Shown: piece after piece, positions 1-6,868 of the stretch
How the letters are laid out: every line of letters begins with the position of its first letter
How positions within the stretch are numbered: the first letter of the stretch is position 1
NCBI GenBank assembly: GCA_938010745.1
Contig: CALLVF010000038.1
Coordinates: forward strand, 1-11,547
Length of the DNA stretch: 11,547 nt
Direction of reading: 5' to 3'
Source of the DNA: an uncultured Patescibacteria group bacterium
GTDB lineage: Bacteria > Patescibacteriota > Microgenomatia > UBA1406 > GWC2-37-13
The notes under the pieces: generated by a model
Told to the model about the DNA's origin: nothing
Seen by the model: only the letters and a program-made list of their open reading frames with translations
Database searches by the model: none
Translations under genes and position numbers: made by a program

Positions 1-305
1 CCATATCCAACTAAAACTAATTTAGGGTGGTATTTCTGAATTACAGGTAAGGCAACTTTCACCGCATGAGCTGTCCCTAAGCGCTTTTTTTGGTAGGCAT
101 ACTCTAGTTGGTAATCTTTTAAAACTTCTTTCACACTTTCATGAAAAGCACCAATAACAACCACCAACTTATCAACTACTTGTTGCATTAACTCAACTGA
201 ATAAACAATTAAAGGCTTATTCAAAAAAGGTAAAGTCACCTTATTTCTATCTTTTGAATTTATCCTTGTTCCTTTTCCTGCTGCCAAAATTAACCCAACT
301 ATCAT
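1..305 (-). CDS. GlmU-like sugar-1-phosphate nucleotidyltransferase, N-terminal part (runs off window)
   Basis: Only the first 101 codons lie in the window; the gene continues past base 1. The protein opens with the nucleotidyltransferase signature LILAAGKGTR (residues 5-14), which binds the NTP, followed by a KVTLPFLNKPLIVYSVE segment matching the usual lysine and 'gKPmi' region. A YQKKRLGTAHAV segment near residue 70 matches the uracil-binding 'Q.QLGTGHAV' loop of GlmU. Family knowledge: such enzymes join a sugar-1-phosphate to UTP or a related NTP in the cytoplasm, for example to make UDP-GlcNAc. Whether the C-terminal acetyltransferase half of bifunctional GlmU is present cannot be seen. 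The gene follows galE by 46 bases on the same strand, so a nucleotide-sugar operon is likely. The ATG at 305-303 is the natural start because the signature begins right after it. Confidence 0.8.
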   Translation of the reverse strand, partial: MIVGLILAAGKGTRINSKDRNKVTLPFLNKPLIVYSVELMQQVVDKLVVVIGAFHESVKEVLKDYQLEYAYQKKRLGTAHAVKVALPVIQKYHPKLVLVGY

Positions 306-310
306 AATAC

Positions 311-332
311 AACCGCCCCGGTTGGACGGGCT
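311..332. repeat. GC-rich hairpin between galE and the nucleotidyltransferase gene
   Basis: A short GC-rich island in an AT-rich gap. AACCG at 311-315 and CGGTT at 319-323 form a 5-bp stem around CCC. An alternative hairpin pairs GCCCCG (315-320) with CGGGC (327-331) with one bulge. It lies in the 46-base gap between two same-strand genes. It could be a transcript-stabilising or attenuating hairpin or a copy of a dispersed repeat; the sequence alone does not decide. Confidence 0.4.
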
Positions 333-351
333 ATAGGCTATTTTTAACTTT

Positions 352-1359
352 CTAATATTGCCAAACTTTTGGGTGTTTTTGATACCAATTAACTAAAGAA
401 ATGATACTGTCTTTAATGACCCTTTTTGGCTGCCAACCTAAAATTTTTTTTGCTTTACCAATTGAGGCATAAATTTTTGCATACTCACCCTGACGAGGTG
501 TAGTTTTTTTCATCTCAATTTTTTTTCCCGTTATCTCCTCAACTTTTTTAACAATCTCCAAAACCGAATTACCGGTTCCTGTCCCCAGATTAATTATCTC
601 GCTTTTCCCACCTTTTAACAAATATTCAACCGCTAAAAGATGGGCTTCGTTTAAATCAACAACATTAACGTAGTCACGAATGGGCGTTTTATCAAAGGTG
701 TCAACTTGCGGACAGGTTAAATAAAAAGGTTCAATTCCCAAAGCACCACGGACAGCGTTCTGAATCAGTAAAGTCGAAGGTTTTTTTGAATCACCAATTA
801 ACCCATCATCAGATGCCCCGCAAACATTAAAATACCTCAATATCAAATATTGAATATCGAATATCTTTCCATACCATTCAATTATTTCCTCCGCCATTCT
901 TTTTGACTGTCCATAAGGATTAGTGGGTAAAGTTGGATGTTTTTCATCAACAGGCAGATACTGAGCCTCCCCATAAACAGCGCAAGTTGAGGAAAAAACA
1001 ATTTTTTTTATGCCAAAATTTTTCATCAACTCAATAAGATTTAAAGTAGCCAAAACATTGTTGTAAAAATATTTATAAGGATTCTTCATTGATTCATCAA
1101 CAAGACATGAGGCAGCATAATGAACCACCACCTCAACTCCTTTCTCCTTTTCAAAGATAGGAGTGAGGTCTGATTTTAAATCAGCTTCATAAAATCTAAA
1201 TTTTTCAGTGCCAAATTTTTTTTGGAGAAATTCTAAAGGTTGGCGATAGCCGGTTTCAAAATTGTCAATTGCTGCCACCTCATACCCCTTTTGTAGAAAT
1301 AAATAAGTAGCTACTGACCCAATATAACCTCCCGCCCCCGTTATAAGAATTTTTTTCAT
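352..1359 (-). CDS. galE: UDP-glucose 4-epimerase (GalE)
   Basis: Interconverts UDP-glucose and UDP-galactose (or the N-acetyl forms) in the cytoplasm, using tightly bound NAD. At 335 residues it is full length for the family. The N-terminal Rossmann motif GAGGYIG (residues 8-14) binds NAD. An SSTCAVYG segment carries the catalytic Ser/Thr, and the Y-x3-K pair lies in NPYGQSK about residues 148-154. The LRYFNVCGA and PIRDYVNVVDL blocks are typical of extended short-chain dehydrogenases of the GalE type. The ATG at 1359 is supported by the fold starting at once (MKKILITG). No Shine-Dalgarno motif precedes it. It follows the guanylate-kinase-like gene by 19 bases and precedes a sugar nucleotidyltransferase, so all three are probably cotranscribed. 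The exact substrate (Glc/Gal or GlcNAc/GalNAc) cannot be told. Confidence 0.93.
   Translation of the reverse strand: MKKILITGAGGYIGSVATYLFLQKGYEVAAIDNFETGYRQPLEFLQKKFGTEKFRFYEADLKSDLTPIFEKEKGVEVVVHYAASCLVDESMKNPYKYFYNNVLATLNLIELMKNFGIKKIVFSSTCAVYGEAQYLPVDEKHPTLPTNPYGQSKRMAEEIIEWYGKIFDIQYLILRYFNVCGASDDGLIGDSKKPSTLLIQNAVRGALGIEPFYLTCPQVDTFDKTPIRDYVNVVDLNEAHLLAVEYLLKGGKSEIINLGTGTGNSVLEIVKKVEEITGKKIEMKKTTPRQGEYAKIYASIGKAKKILGWQPKRVIKDSIISLVNWYQKHPKVWQY
838..865. repeat. Near-palindromic ATATC/GATAT repeat inside galE
   Basis: The bases alternate AATATC, AATATT, GAATATC and GAATATC units. On the coding strand they encode KIFDIQYLIL in a part of GalE where the family normally has a similar-length segment. 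It resembles the AT-rich simple repeats seen elsewhere in the window. It may be a repeat fitted into the reading frame, or only a composition effect. Confidence 0.35.
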
Positions 1360-1378
1360 TTTAATATTTTAACAAAAA

Positions 1379-1996
1379 TTATTTTCTTCGTTGGAGATTT
1401 CCTTCAATATAAAAATGATTAAGTTCATCTTCAAAATATTTTTGAATACTCTCAACGATGAATTTGAGAGTATTATTATCAACTACAACAAATTCAGCAT
1501 CGTAAATATTTTTGTAGTGAGAATAATAAAGATCTACCTCATCTCTAGCATACCTAATTCTTTGATGAATTTGTTCTTCTGGATCACCTCTTAGGGTCAT
1601 CCTTTGTTCTAAAAATTCAAATAAATTAGGGACAAAAAAAATTTTAAAAGATTTCGGAAATAACTCTGAGAAAGTAGCAATTAAAGGAGTATATATCTCA
1701 AATGTATGAATTAAACCAAGACTATGAATTTTTTCAAAGGAGGAAAGCTCATAACCATAGTAATTATCAAAAATTCGCGACCAAAACATTAATTCATTGT
1801 TGCTTAACTTAAGTAAAAATTCTTCCTCGTTAACAAAAAAATAATCCCTACCTTCTATTTCCATTTCCCGCTTTTTTCTTGTTGTTGTGGGAATTACTCT
1901 TTTAAAAGGGGAATTCCCCTCTAAATAATGAACTAAAAAAGTTTTTTCAACTCCTAATGGACCAGAAATAACTAAAACTTTATAATCATAAACCAT
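1379..1996 (-). CDS. Guanylate-kinase-like protein with altered P-loop
   Basis: A 205-residue cytoplasmic protein with the guanylate kinase fold. It has a P-loop-like segment SGPLGVEKTF (residues 11-20), the GMP-binding block PTTTR...EGRDYFFVNEEEF (36-60), NYYGYE (78-83), and the lid/arginine region RMTLRG...RIRYARDE (132-153). It ends with YDAEFVVVDNN, matching 'YDyvvvNdd'. In true guanylate kinase the P-loop reads GPSGVGKTT. Here the glycine before the lysine is Glu17 (codon GAA), which should disturb ATP phosphate binding. The protein may therefore bind a nucleotide without normal kinase activity, or act on another substrate. Its ATG lies inside the end of the upstream deoxyribosyltransferase-like gene (11-nt overlap), which points to coupled translation and a linked role. 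It is probably not the housekeeping gmk, but the window cannot show whether another copy exists. Confidence 0.75.
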   Translation of the reverse strand: MVYDYKVLVISGPLGVEKTFLVHYLEGNSPFKRVIPTTTRKKREMEIEGRDYFFVNEEEFLLKLSNNELMFWSRIFDNYYGYELSSFEKIHSLGLIHTFEIYTPLIATFSELFPKSFKIFFVPNLFEFLEQRMTLRGDPEEQIHQRIRYARDEVDLYYSHYKNIYDAEFVVVDNNTLKFIVESIQKYFEDELNHFYIEGNLQRRK

Positions 1997-2687
1997 ACTC
2001 TGCCGGAATCAATTTCAATATAAATTCTTTTGGCTCCTCTAAGAATATTATTCTTTTCTTTAAACTGCAAGCAAAACCTATCTCAAAAGTAGCGGAATAA
2101 CCTACATAGCCTTCTAGATCACAGATAATTAACGCATCAGAATTTATGATAGATCGTAAATGATAATTTTCTAATTCAAATGGAGAAAATTTTTCTTCTT
2201 CCTTAAAAATAACAAAACCCTCGACAGTAGAGGATATTTCTTTAAATCTAGGACTCAAAACCTCTGTTCCTAATTGCTCAAAATAATTTTTTAATTCCAA
2301 TATCTCTTTTAAATGCTTTCTAAAACTGCCACTAATAGTAGATTTTCTGAATTCTTTATTAATTACCCCATCGATCAAATTTGAATCTGATGGAATTATA
2401 TGCTTAATATCAAATATTTCAAAAATCGCTTGAGCTATCAAACTACATGGTCTAGCGCCCAGCATCCACTTGGGGTCTTGAGAATATAATGATTTTAATT
2501 GAGAAAGAGTTTTTTCATAAAGTAAACTTTTATTTCCTTTAATAAAGTCTTTTAACGAAATAAAAAATGGGTGATTAATATCTTTTATTATATAATTTTT
2601 TTTTAATCTATAGCCAGTTAAACGCATAAAAGTGAGTTCGCCTCCGTTATAAAAAACTGTTGAGTAAAGATCTTCCGTATCAATCAA
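1986..2687 (-). CDS. Ppx/GppA C-terminal segment fused to nucleoside 2-deoxyribosyltransferase-like domain (distal part of a split gene)
   Basis: Residues 1 to about 115 continue a Ppx/GppA phosphatase fold: YNGGELTF (13-20) fits the 'GTGGT' loop, and GARPCSLIAQ followed by IIPSDSNLIDGVIN (77-110) fits the conserved C-terminal 'aGa.i..ai...i.vSd.glrdG' segment. From about 118 a second domain begins: ISGSFRKHLKE, GTEVLSPR, then SDALIICD and ATFEIGFA (199-206). This is the pattern of nucleoside 2-deoxyribosyltransferase-like proteins, where the Glu of the last motif (Glu202 here) is the nucleophile that attacks the sugar C1'. The first codon given is TTG at 2687, but it is not a convincing start. 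The frame stays open upstream to 2810 and still reads as Ppx/GppA, so this is best seen as the second half of one gene whose first half ends at 2797. The end overlaps the kinase-like gene (TATGGTTTATGA). Substrate unknown. Confidence 0.7.
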   Translation of the reverse strand: MIDTEDLYSTVFYNGGELTFMRLTGYRLKKNYIIKDINHPFFISLKDFIKGNKSLLYEKTLSQLKSLYSQDPKWMLGARPCSLIAQAIFEIFDIKHIIPSDSNLIDGVINKEFRKSTISGSFRKHLKEILELKNYFEQLGTEVLSPRFKEISSTVEGFVIFKEEEKFSPFELENYHLRSIINSDALIICDLEGYVGYSATFEIGFACSLKKRIIFLEEPKEFILKLIPAEYGL

Positions 2688-2813
2688 AGACAGTCTTTTT
2701 TTGATATATGCAACAACTGTCTTTTGATTCGCACTTGATTTTTCTTCATTTAAATTAGGAAATTTATTTAAAACATCAATGATGCCAAAATCAAGATTAA
2801 CTCTTTTTTTTCA
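2687..2813 (-). other. Frameshift junction at an A8 run joining the two Ppx/GppA halves
   Basis: On the minus strand the coding sequence reads TTG, then eight A residues (2811-2804), then GAGTTAATC. In the upstream frame translation stops at once (TAA, 2799-2797). In the downstream frame no stop occurs from 2810 onward, and the residues RVNLDFGIIDVL continue the Ppx/GppA pattern that follows the second phosphate loop. There is no ATG in this frame until 2627. One A fewer (or two more) in the run would join both frames into one protein of roughly 425 residues. Possible causes are a sequencing or assembly error, a real inactivating indel, or transcriptional or ribosomal slippage on the run. Confidence 0.7.
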
Positions 2814-3264
2814 ATTTCCTACCCTCTAAAAAAACCATCTCTGTACTTTTTCCACCAATATTAAGTAAAATAATGTTTTTATCAGAGGGAACTTTTTTTA
2901 TAAGTGAGCTCTCTAAATAAAAATTCTCTAAATCATGAGGGATTATATTCAAATACAAATTAGTTTTTTCAAAAATCGCAATAGTGAGAAAATCTCGTTC
3001 CTCATCTGATAATTTTCTAAATATTCCGGTGGCATACAGTTTTATTTGCCAGCTTTTATATTCTTTTTTTATTTCATTTAAAAAACCGGTTAAGAGACCT
3101 AAAATTTTTTCAATTGCTTTATTATTTGATTTTAAAATTTCTCCAAAATGAAATGATACTGATCTTTCTAAAAAAAGATTCCTTTTTTGAAAACGATATA
3201 CCTTCACTGAAACAGAACCTATAACAATTAATATCTTTCTTTTATCTTTACTTAAATTTAACAT
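2797..3264 (-). CDS. Ppx/GppA-like phosphatase, N-terminal part (split gene)
   Basis: A 155-residue fragment of the sugar-kinase/actin-like (ASKHA) fold used by exopolyphosphatase and guanosine pentaphosphatase. The first phosphate loop is ILIVIGSVSVKVYRF (11-25), where the family has 'DIGSNSvrl'; the Asp is replaced by Val15. KLYATGIFR (75-83) matches 'vATsAlR', and NIIPHDLENFYLES (106-119) sits where the catalytic 'iSgeEEA' normally lies, in degenerate form. The second phosphate loop NIGGKSTE (135-142) replaces 'DIGGGSTE'. Known members (about 300 residues or more) hydrolyse polyphosphate or pppGpp. With two loop Asp residues changed, activity is uncertain. The frame ends soon after the second loop and the rest continues in another frame downstream. 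ATG at 3264 lies 12 bases after a good -10 element. Confidence 0.68.
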   Translation of the reverse strand: MLNLSKDKRKILIVIGSVSVKVYRFQKRNLFLERSVSFHFGEILKSNNKAIEKILGLLTGFLNEIKKEYKSWQIKLYATGIFRKLSDEERDFLTIAIFEKTNLYLNIIPHDLENFYLESSLIKKVPSDKNIILLNIGGKSTEMVFLEGRKLKKKS

Positions 3265-3276
3265 ATCAAAATTATT

Positions 3277-3305
3277 ACTATAATATTTTTTAAATTCAAT
3301 GTAAA
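3277..3305 (-). promoter_or_regulatory. Sigma70-like promoter of the Ppx-like/deoxyribosyltransferase-like operon
   Basis: On the minus strand TTTACA (3305-3300) and TATAGT (3282-3277) are separated by 17 bases, each one mismatch from the sigma70 consensus. Transcription would start about 3270, only some six bases before the ATG at 3264, so the message would be leaderless or nearly so. The region is AT-rich, so chance matches are possible, but spacing and position both fit. Confidence 0.55.
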
Positions 3306-3396
3306 ATTTGTCTTAATTTTTTATTAATAAATTAGAAAACTATAGATAGAGTGTAAAAACAAATTTTGTACTTAAAATGCTTACTTTTTCATTTAA

Positions 3397-3474
3397 CTTA
3401 CGCTTCTTAAAGCTTTTTTCAAATAATAAAAAAATACTATTAGACTAAAGTAAAAAAAGAGTAAGAAGCTTAAG
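3397..3474. repeat. Imperfect inverted repeat in the gap between the EamA gene and the Ppx-like gene
   Basis: CTTACGCTTCTTA (3397-3409) and TAAGAAGCTTAAG (3462-3474) are reverse complements at 12 of 13 positions, with a 52-base AT-rich spacer. On the minus strand the right arm is followed by a run of seven T, so it might act as a weak terminator for the upstream EamA gene. The gap 3265-3527 holds no other gene that I can see. Confidence 0.4.
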
Positions 3475-3527
3475 GTCATCGGATTCCTAAAGAATAGAAA
3501 AAGTTAATGTAGGTATTAACAAGGCAG

Positions 3528-4442
3528 TTAAATATTCTGGGTAAATTTTTTAAGTTTATTTATCGGGTGCCAATGAACTCTTCCCTCCGCCAAATAAATT
3601 CCCCCAAAAACCAATAGACTGCCTATTAAATAAAATAAATTAGGATACTCTCCAAGCAAAGGAGCGGCGATTAAAACCGCCACCACCGGATCAATATAAG
3701 CAAAAAGACCAATCTCCTGTCCATCAACTTTTGAAATTGCACAGTAAAATAAGAAATAAGCAACAGCTGAAGAAAAAAATACCCCGTATATAATTCCCAC
3801 CCAACCATTAATATTCAACATGTTTAGCGACCAATTATTAAATTCAAACGGAACAAAAATTAAAAATAAAAAACTGCTTGCCAAAAAAGTAAAAGAGGTA
3901 ACAAAAAGGGGATTAACTTTTTTAAATAAGTCTTTGCCAATGATGGTTGAAAAAACTTTTCCAAAAATTGCCAAAAGGATAAATAAATTACCCTCAACCT
4001 CGCCAAAAAAAACTTGCTGATTACTAAAAATTAAAGGAGAAAAAATAATTATCAACACCCCAAGTAGAGAAATCATCATCCCTAAAAAAACCTTTAATCT
4101 GGGTTTTTCTTTTAAAAAGATAATCGAAAAAATATATAAAAAAACCGGGCCTGAGGAGGCAATTATTGGCACATTAATACTTTCCGTTTTTTTTAATCCC
4201 AAAAAGAAAAAAGTGATGTTGATAAAAATACCAAAAAAACTAACCAAAAGAACCTCAAACCATCTTTTTAGGGAAAGATTTTGAAAATGAAAAAGACTAA
4301 ACGGTAAAAAAATAAGACCGGCAAAGAAAAAACGAATAAAGGCTAAAGTAAAAGGAGGAATATTTTCCAATGAGTATTTAAAAATCGGTGACGCCCCTCC
4401 CCAGATAATATTGACAATAATTAAAGCTAAAATTGGATTCAT
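3528..4442 (-). CDS. EamA/DMT-family membrane transporter
   Basis: A 304-residue integral membrane protein with about ten hydrophobic segments in two repeats: residues about 1-135, and about 150-285. This is the layout of the drug/metabolite transporter superfamily with two EamA domains. The start MNPILALIIVNIIWGGASPIFKYSLENIPP is a typical first helix with the conserved W-G pair. The second repeat ends with YIDPVVAVLIAAPLLGEYPNLFYLIGSLLVFGGIYLAEGR, the standard EamA C-terminal 'P.va.l.a...lgE.......iG..li..Gi' pattern. Members export or import small metabolites, amino acids or nucleotide sugars, and the substrate cannot be predicted here. It follows the glycosyltransferase by 34 bases and is the last gene of that string. 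No Shine-Dalgarno motif precedes the ATG. Confidence 0.85.
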   Translation of the reverse strand: MNPILALIIVNIIWGGASPIFKYSLENIPPFTLAFIRFFFAGLIFLPFSLFHFQNLSLKRWFEVLLVSFFGIFINITFFFLGLKKTESINVPIIASSGPVFLYIFSIIFLKEKPRLKVFLGMMISLLGVLIIIFSPLIFSNQQVFFGEVEGNLFILLAIFGKVFSTIIGKDLFKKVNPLFVTSFTFLASSFLFLIFVPFEFNNWSLNMLNINGWVGIIYGVFFSSAVAYFLFYCAISKVDGQEIGLFAYIDPVVAVLIAAPLLGEYPNLFYLIGSLLVFGGIYLAEGRVHWHPINKLKKFTQNI

Positions 4443-4446
4443 TTTT

Positions 4447-4485
4447 AAGTTAGCTAGTTAACTAACAACCAGCAAACTAACTATC
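4447..4485. repeat. TTAGTTA-type AT-rich repeat tract
   Basis: Alternating GTTAG, GTTAAC and CTAAC units fill the gap between the glycosyltransferase and EamA genes. The glycosyltransferase stop codon (TAG) lies within an AGTTAGTTT unit of the tract. A related tract lies at the rhomboid stop codon (8043-8070). This suggests a small family of dispersed repeats at gene ends. Confidence 0.4.
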
Positions 4486-5367
4486 TTTTTTTTTACTCAA
4501 ATAAACTACCAACTCTCCAATAATTCCCGTCATTACGATTTGAATACCAACAATAATAAGTAAAATTCCTAACAACAAAACAGGCCGTCGATAAAGCAAA
4601 ACATTAAAAAAGATTCTTTCAACTGCTAAATATAAACTAATCAAAAACCCGATAATAAACAAACAACTACCAATTATCCCAAAAAAATGAAGAGGTTTTT
4701 CGGAAAACTTATACAAAAAATAAGCTGTTAAAGTATCAAATATCCCAATCATTAATTTTCCTGAACCAAATTTTGATTTTCCAAATCTTCTGGGATTATT
4801 TTTAACTTCCACCTCTGTAACTTTAAAACCATTATAAAAAACAAAAAGGGGGAAAAAGCGAAAATTATTGCCATAAAAAACAAAATTCTTTAAAACCTCT
4901 CGACGAAATGCTTTGAAACCACAGTTAATATCAGTATATGGGGAATGAAGAAATATTTTTAAAAATTTGCTTGCTAAAAATGAATAAAATTTTACAAAAA
5001 AATTATCTTTTCTTATTTTTCTTACTCCATTGACAATATCATAACCTTCATTCAATTTTTCCAAAAACTTTGGCAGATCAACTGGGTCATCTTGCAAATC
5101 AGCATCCATAAAAATTAAAATTTCTCCTTGAGAGTTTTCAATCCCTGTTTTAATTGCCTCTCCTTTTCCTAACTTTTTTTTATGCTTAACAATTTTTAAT
5201 TTTGCCTTTTGCATTTTTAATTTAGAGTCATAATTGTCACTTGATCCATCATCAACCAAGATAACTTCCCAATTTTCCTTTATATTTTTTAATACATTAG
5301 TTAATGAATTAATCAATATTGGTAAATTTTTTTCCTCATTGTGAAAAGGGATAATTACTGAAATCAT
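4477..5367 (-). CDS. GT2 family glycosyltransferase, polyprenyl/dolichyl-phosphate sugar synthase type, membrane anchored
   Basis: A 296-residue enzyme expected to move a sugar from a nucleotide sugar to a lipid phosphate on the inner face of the membrane. The GT-A domain begins SVIIPFHNEEKNL (residues 3-15). VDDGSSD (38-44) binds the nucleotide, the metal-binding DAD is at 88-90 followed by LQDDP, and TDINCGFKAFRREVL (145-159) is the typical DPMS/GtrB-like acceptor-side block. Two membrane helices follow at about 226-250 and 263-288. This fits the family length of about 300. It lies 7 bases after a DUF2079 membrane protein gene, a pairing that suggests lipid-linked sugar made by this enzyme and used by a membrane glycosyltransferase. 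Odd point: a lysine-rich stretch at about 49-60 (KLKMQKAKLKI) is encoded by an AT-rich simple repeat. Confidence 0.88.
   Translation of the reverse strand: MISVIIPFHNEEKNLPILINSLTNVLKNIKENWEVILVDDGSSDNYDSKLKMQKAKLKIVKHKKKLGKGEAIKTGIENSQGEILIFMDADLQDDPVDLPKFLEKLNEGYDIVNGVRKIRKDNFFVKFYSFLASKFLKIFLHSPYTDINCGFKAFRREVLKNFVFYGNNFRFFPLFVFYNGFKVTEVEVKNNPRRFGKSKFGSGKLMIGIFDTLTAYFLYKFSEKPLHFFGIIGSCLFIIGFLISLYLAVERIFFNVLLYRRPVLLLGILLIIVGIQIVMTGIIGELVVYLSKKKDS
5191..5223. repeat. AT-rich simple repeat inside the glycosyltransferase gene
   Basis: On the coding strand two AAATTAAAAAT-like units flank a GCAAAAGGCAAAA core. It encodes KLKMQKAKLKI in the loop between the first nucleotide-binding motif and the next strand. 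The biased composition suggests a repeat inserted or expanded in a tolerant loop. Confidence 0.4.
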
Positions 5368-5374
5368 TTAAAAA

Positions 5375-6868
5375 TTAATTAAACTCTAAATTTTTTTTAT
5401 AAACCTCAATCCCTTTTTCATTTAAGTTGTTAGAAAAAATCATTTGGTAATTATTGTCATTTCTTAACCGCTGATAAAACTCAACCGTCAATCCACCTTT
5501 GGAAATATCACCAATCTCCGGCCGGTAAATTATGATGTAGTCGTTTCCTTTATAATCATCAATTGTTCTTATTATATCATCATCAGTTTTTCCCATTGAT
5601 GTATAGGCAGGATCAAAAAGAAAATTGTGATAATATTGCCTGTTAGTAAAAAAAGGGGCCAATTTTGGAGTGGTTGAAACCTTTATTGTTTCATCTTTAA
5701 GAGTTTTCTGCCAAAGTTTTATTGTGCTGGCAGTTATTTTATCAATTTTTTGATACTTTACCGGCTCTTTTACAAAAGAAGGAACTGGGTTATATAAATA
5801 AATTGACCTTAAATTGAAGATGATAAAAATTATAAAAAAAAGCCATTTAATTTTTTCATTTCTAACTAATAAATTAAAATTCTTATAACCTAATATCAGA
5901 GAATAAAAAATAAAAGGAACAATGACTGAATTATAGTGATAAAAAATTGCTCGCATATTATTGTTGATACTGAAAATATTTATTAACCATTCAGGGGAGG
6001 CAATAAGAAGTGTAAAAGGAGAAAAGATTGCGTAAAAATTTGGCAAAAGTAGTTTTTCAGTATAAAAAAAACCTTCTTTGACAATTGTTGGCAAACGCAA
6101 TTTTATATTAGCAAAATAAGAGGCGGCAAAATGACTTTCTCCACGAAAATAGGGGATAATGAAATAAACAGTAATAACAAAAAAAATTAAACCAGTAATA
6201 CTGGTAATTAAGCCAATTTTTTTCTCTTTTTTTACTAAAAAAAAGTATCCACCCAAAAGAAAAACAGTTAAGCCAACATGTTCTTTTGTCAGAAGCGCTA
6301 GAAAAATGAAAAGAAAATAAAGATGATATTTTTTTAAAATACTAAAATATAAAGCAAAAAGAAAAAAAGTACTTGAAAGTGAAACAGGGTGAAAATCAAA
6401 AAGAAGCATCCTTTGAACGGGAAAATATAAGAGATAACACAGAGAAAATATCAAAGATATCAAATTATTCTTTAAAAGCTTCTGAGAGATAAGATAAACA
6501 GCCCATGCTCCCAAAGAAACGATAATAGTCTGAGCAACCAGTAAAACATCAGGTGAAGGATAAAACCAGTAAAAGGGGGCAAAAAAGGCTAAAATTGGAT
6601 CAAAATGAACAGCTAGTCGATTAACATTTCTTCTTAAAGTCTGATCAGTCATCTCCAAAAATCGACCGCGAGAAGTATTATAAACCACTTGATTCATTAT
6701 TCCTAAATCATAATAATGAGAATTTAAGCTTTGATAACGAAAGATTGCCAAATATGAGAAATAAACTACAAAAAGTCCAATAAAAATAAAAAGAAGCAAT
6801 TGATATTTTTGGTTTTTTTTTGAAATATTTAATTTTTTATTTTCAATTTTCATATTTTCAATTTTCAT
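5375..6868 (-). CDS. DUF2079 family polytopic membrane protein
   Basis: A 497-residue membrane protein with about ten hydrophobic helices. After the first helix (about 23-43) it shows the DUF2079 pattern HYYDLGIMNQVVYNT (51-65) and LAVHFDPILAFFAPFYWFYPSPDVLLVAQ (85-113), then FDFHP and a TKEH segment. DUF2079 proteins resemble GT-C membrane glycosyltransferases, with an acidic residue in the first outside loop (Asp54 here) and a soluble tail after the last helix (about 365-497 here). The function is not proven for the family. The adjacent lipid-phosphate sugar synthase gene (7 bases downstream) fits a lipid-linked sugar donor pathway. The first ten residues are a tandem MKIEN MKIEN encoded by a duplicated AT-rich unit, so the true start may be the second ATG (6853). 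Confidence 0.82.
   Translation of the reverse strand: MKIENMKIENKKLNISKKNQKYQLLLFIFIGLFVVYFSYLAIFRYQSLNSHYYDLGIMNQVVYNTSRGRFLEMTDQTLRRNVNRLAVHFDPILAFFAPFYWFYPSPDVLLVAQTIIVSLGAWAVYLISQKLLKNNLISLIFSLCYLLYFPVQRMLLFDFHPVSLSSTFFLFALYFSILKKYHLYFLFIFLALLTKEHVGLTVFLLGGYFFLVKKEKKIGLITSITGLIFFVITVYFIIPYFRGESHFAASYFANIKLRLPTIVKEGFFYTEKLLLPNFYAIFSPFTLLIASPEWLINIFSINNNMRAIFYHYNSVIVPFIFYSLILGYKNFNLLVRNEKIKWLFFIIFIIFNLRSIYLYNPVPSFVKEPVKYQKIDKITASTIKLWQKTLKDETIKVSTTPKLAPFFTNRQYYHNFLFDPAYTSMGKTDDDIIRTIDDYKGNDYIIIYRPEIGDISKGGLTVEFYQRLRNDNNYQMIFSNNLNEKGIEVYKKNLEFN

Noticed and set aside
1391..1594. Plus-strand open frame of 67 codons.
   Set aside because: It is antisense to the guanylate-kinase-like gene and made of low-complexity Ile/Asn/Phe residues.
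3820..4020. Plus-strand open frame of 66 codons.
   Set aside because: It is antisense to the EamA transporter; a lysine-rich shadow without motifs.
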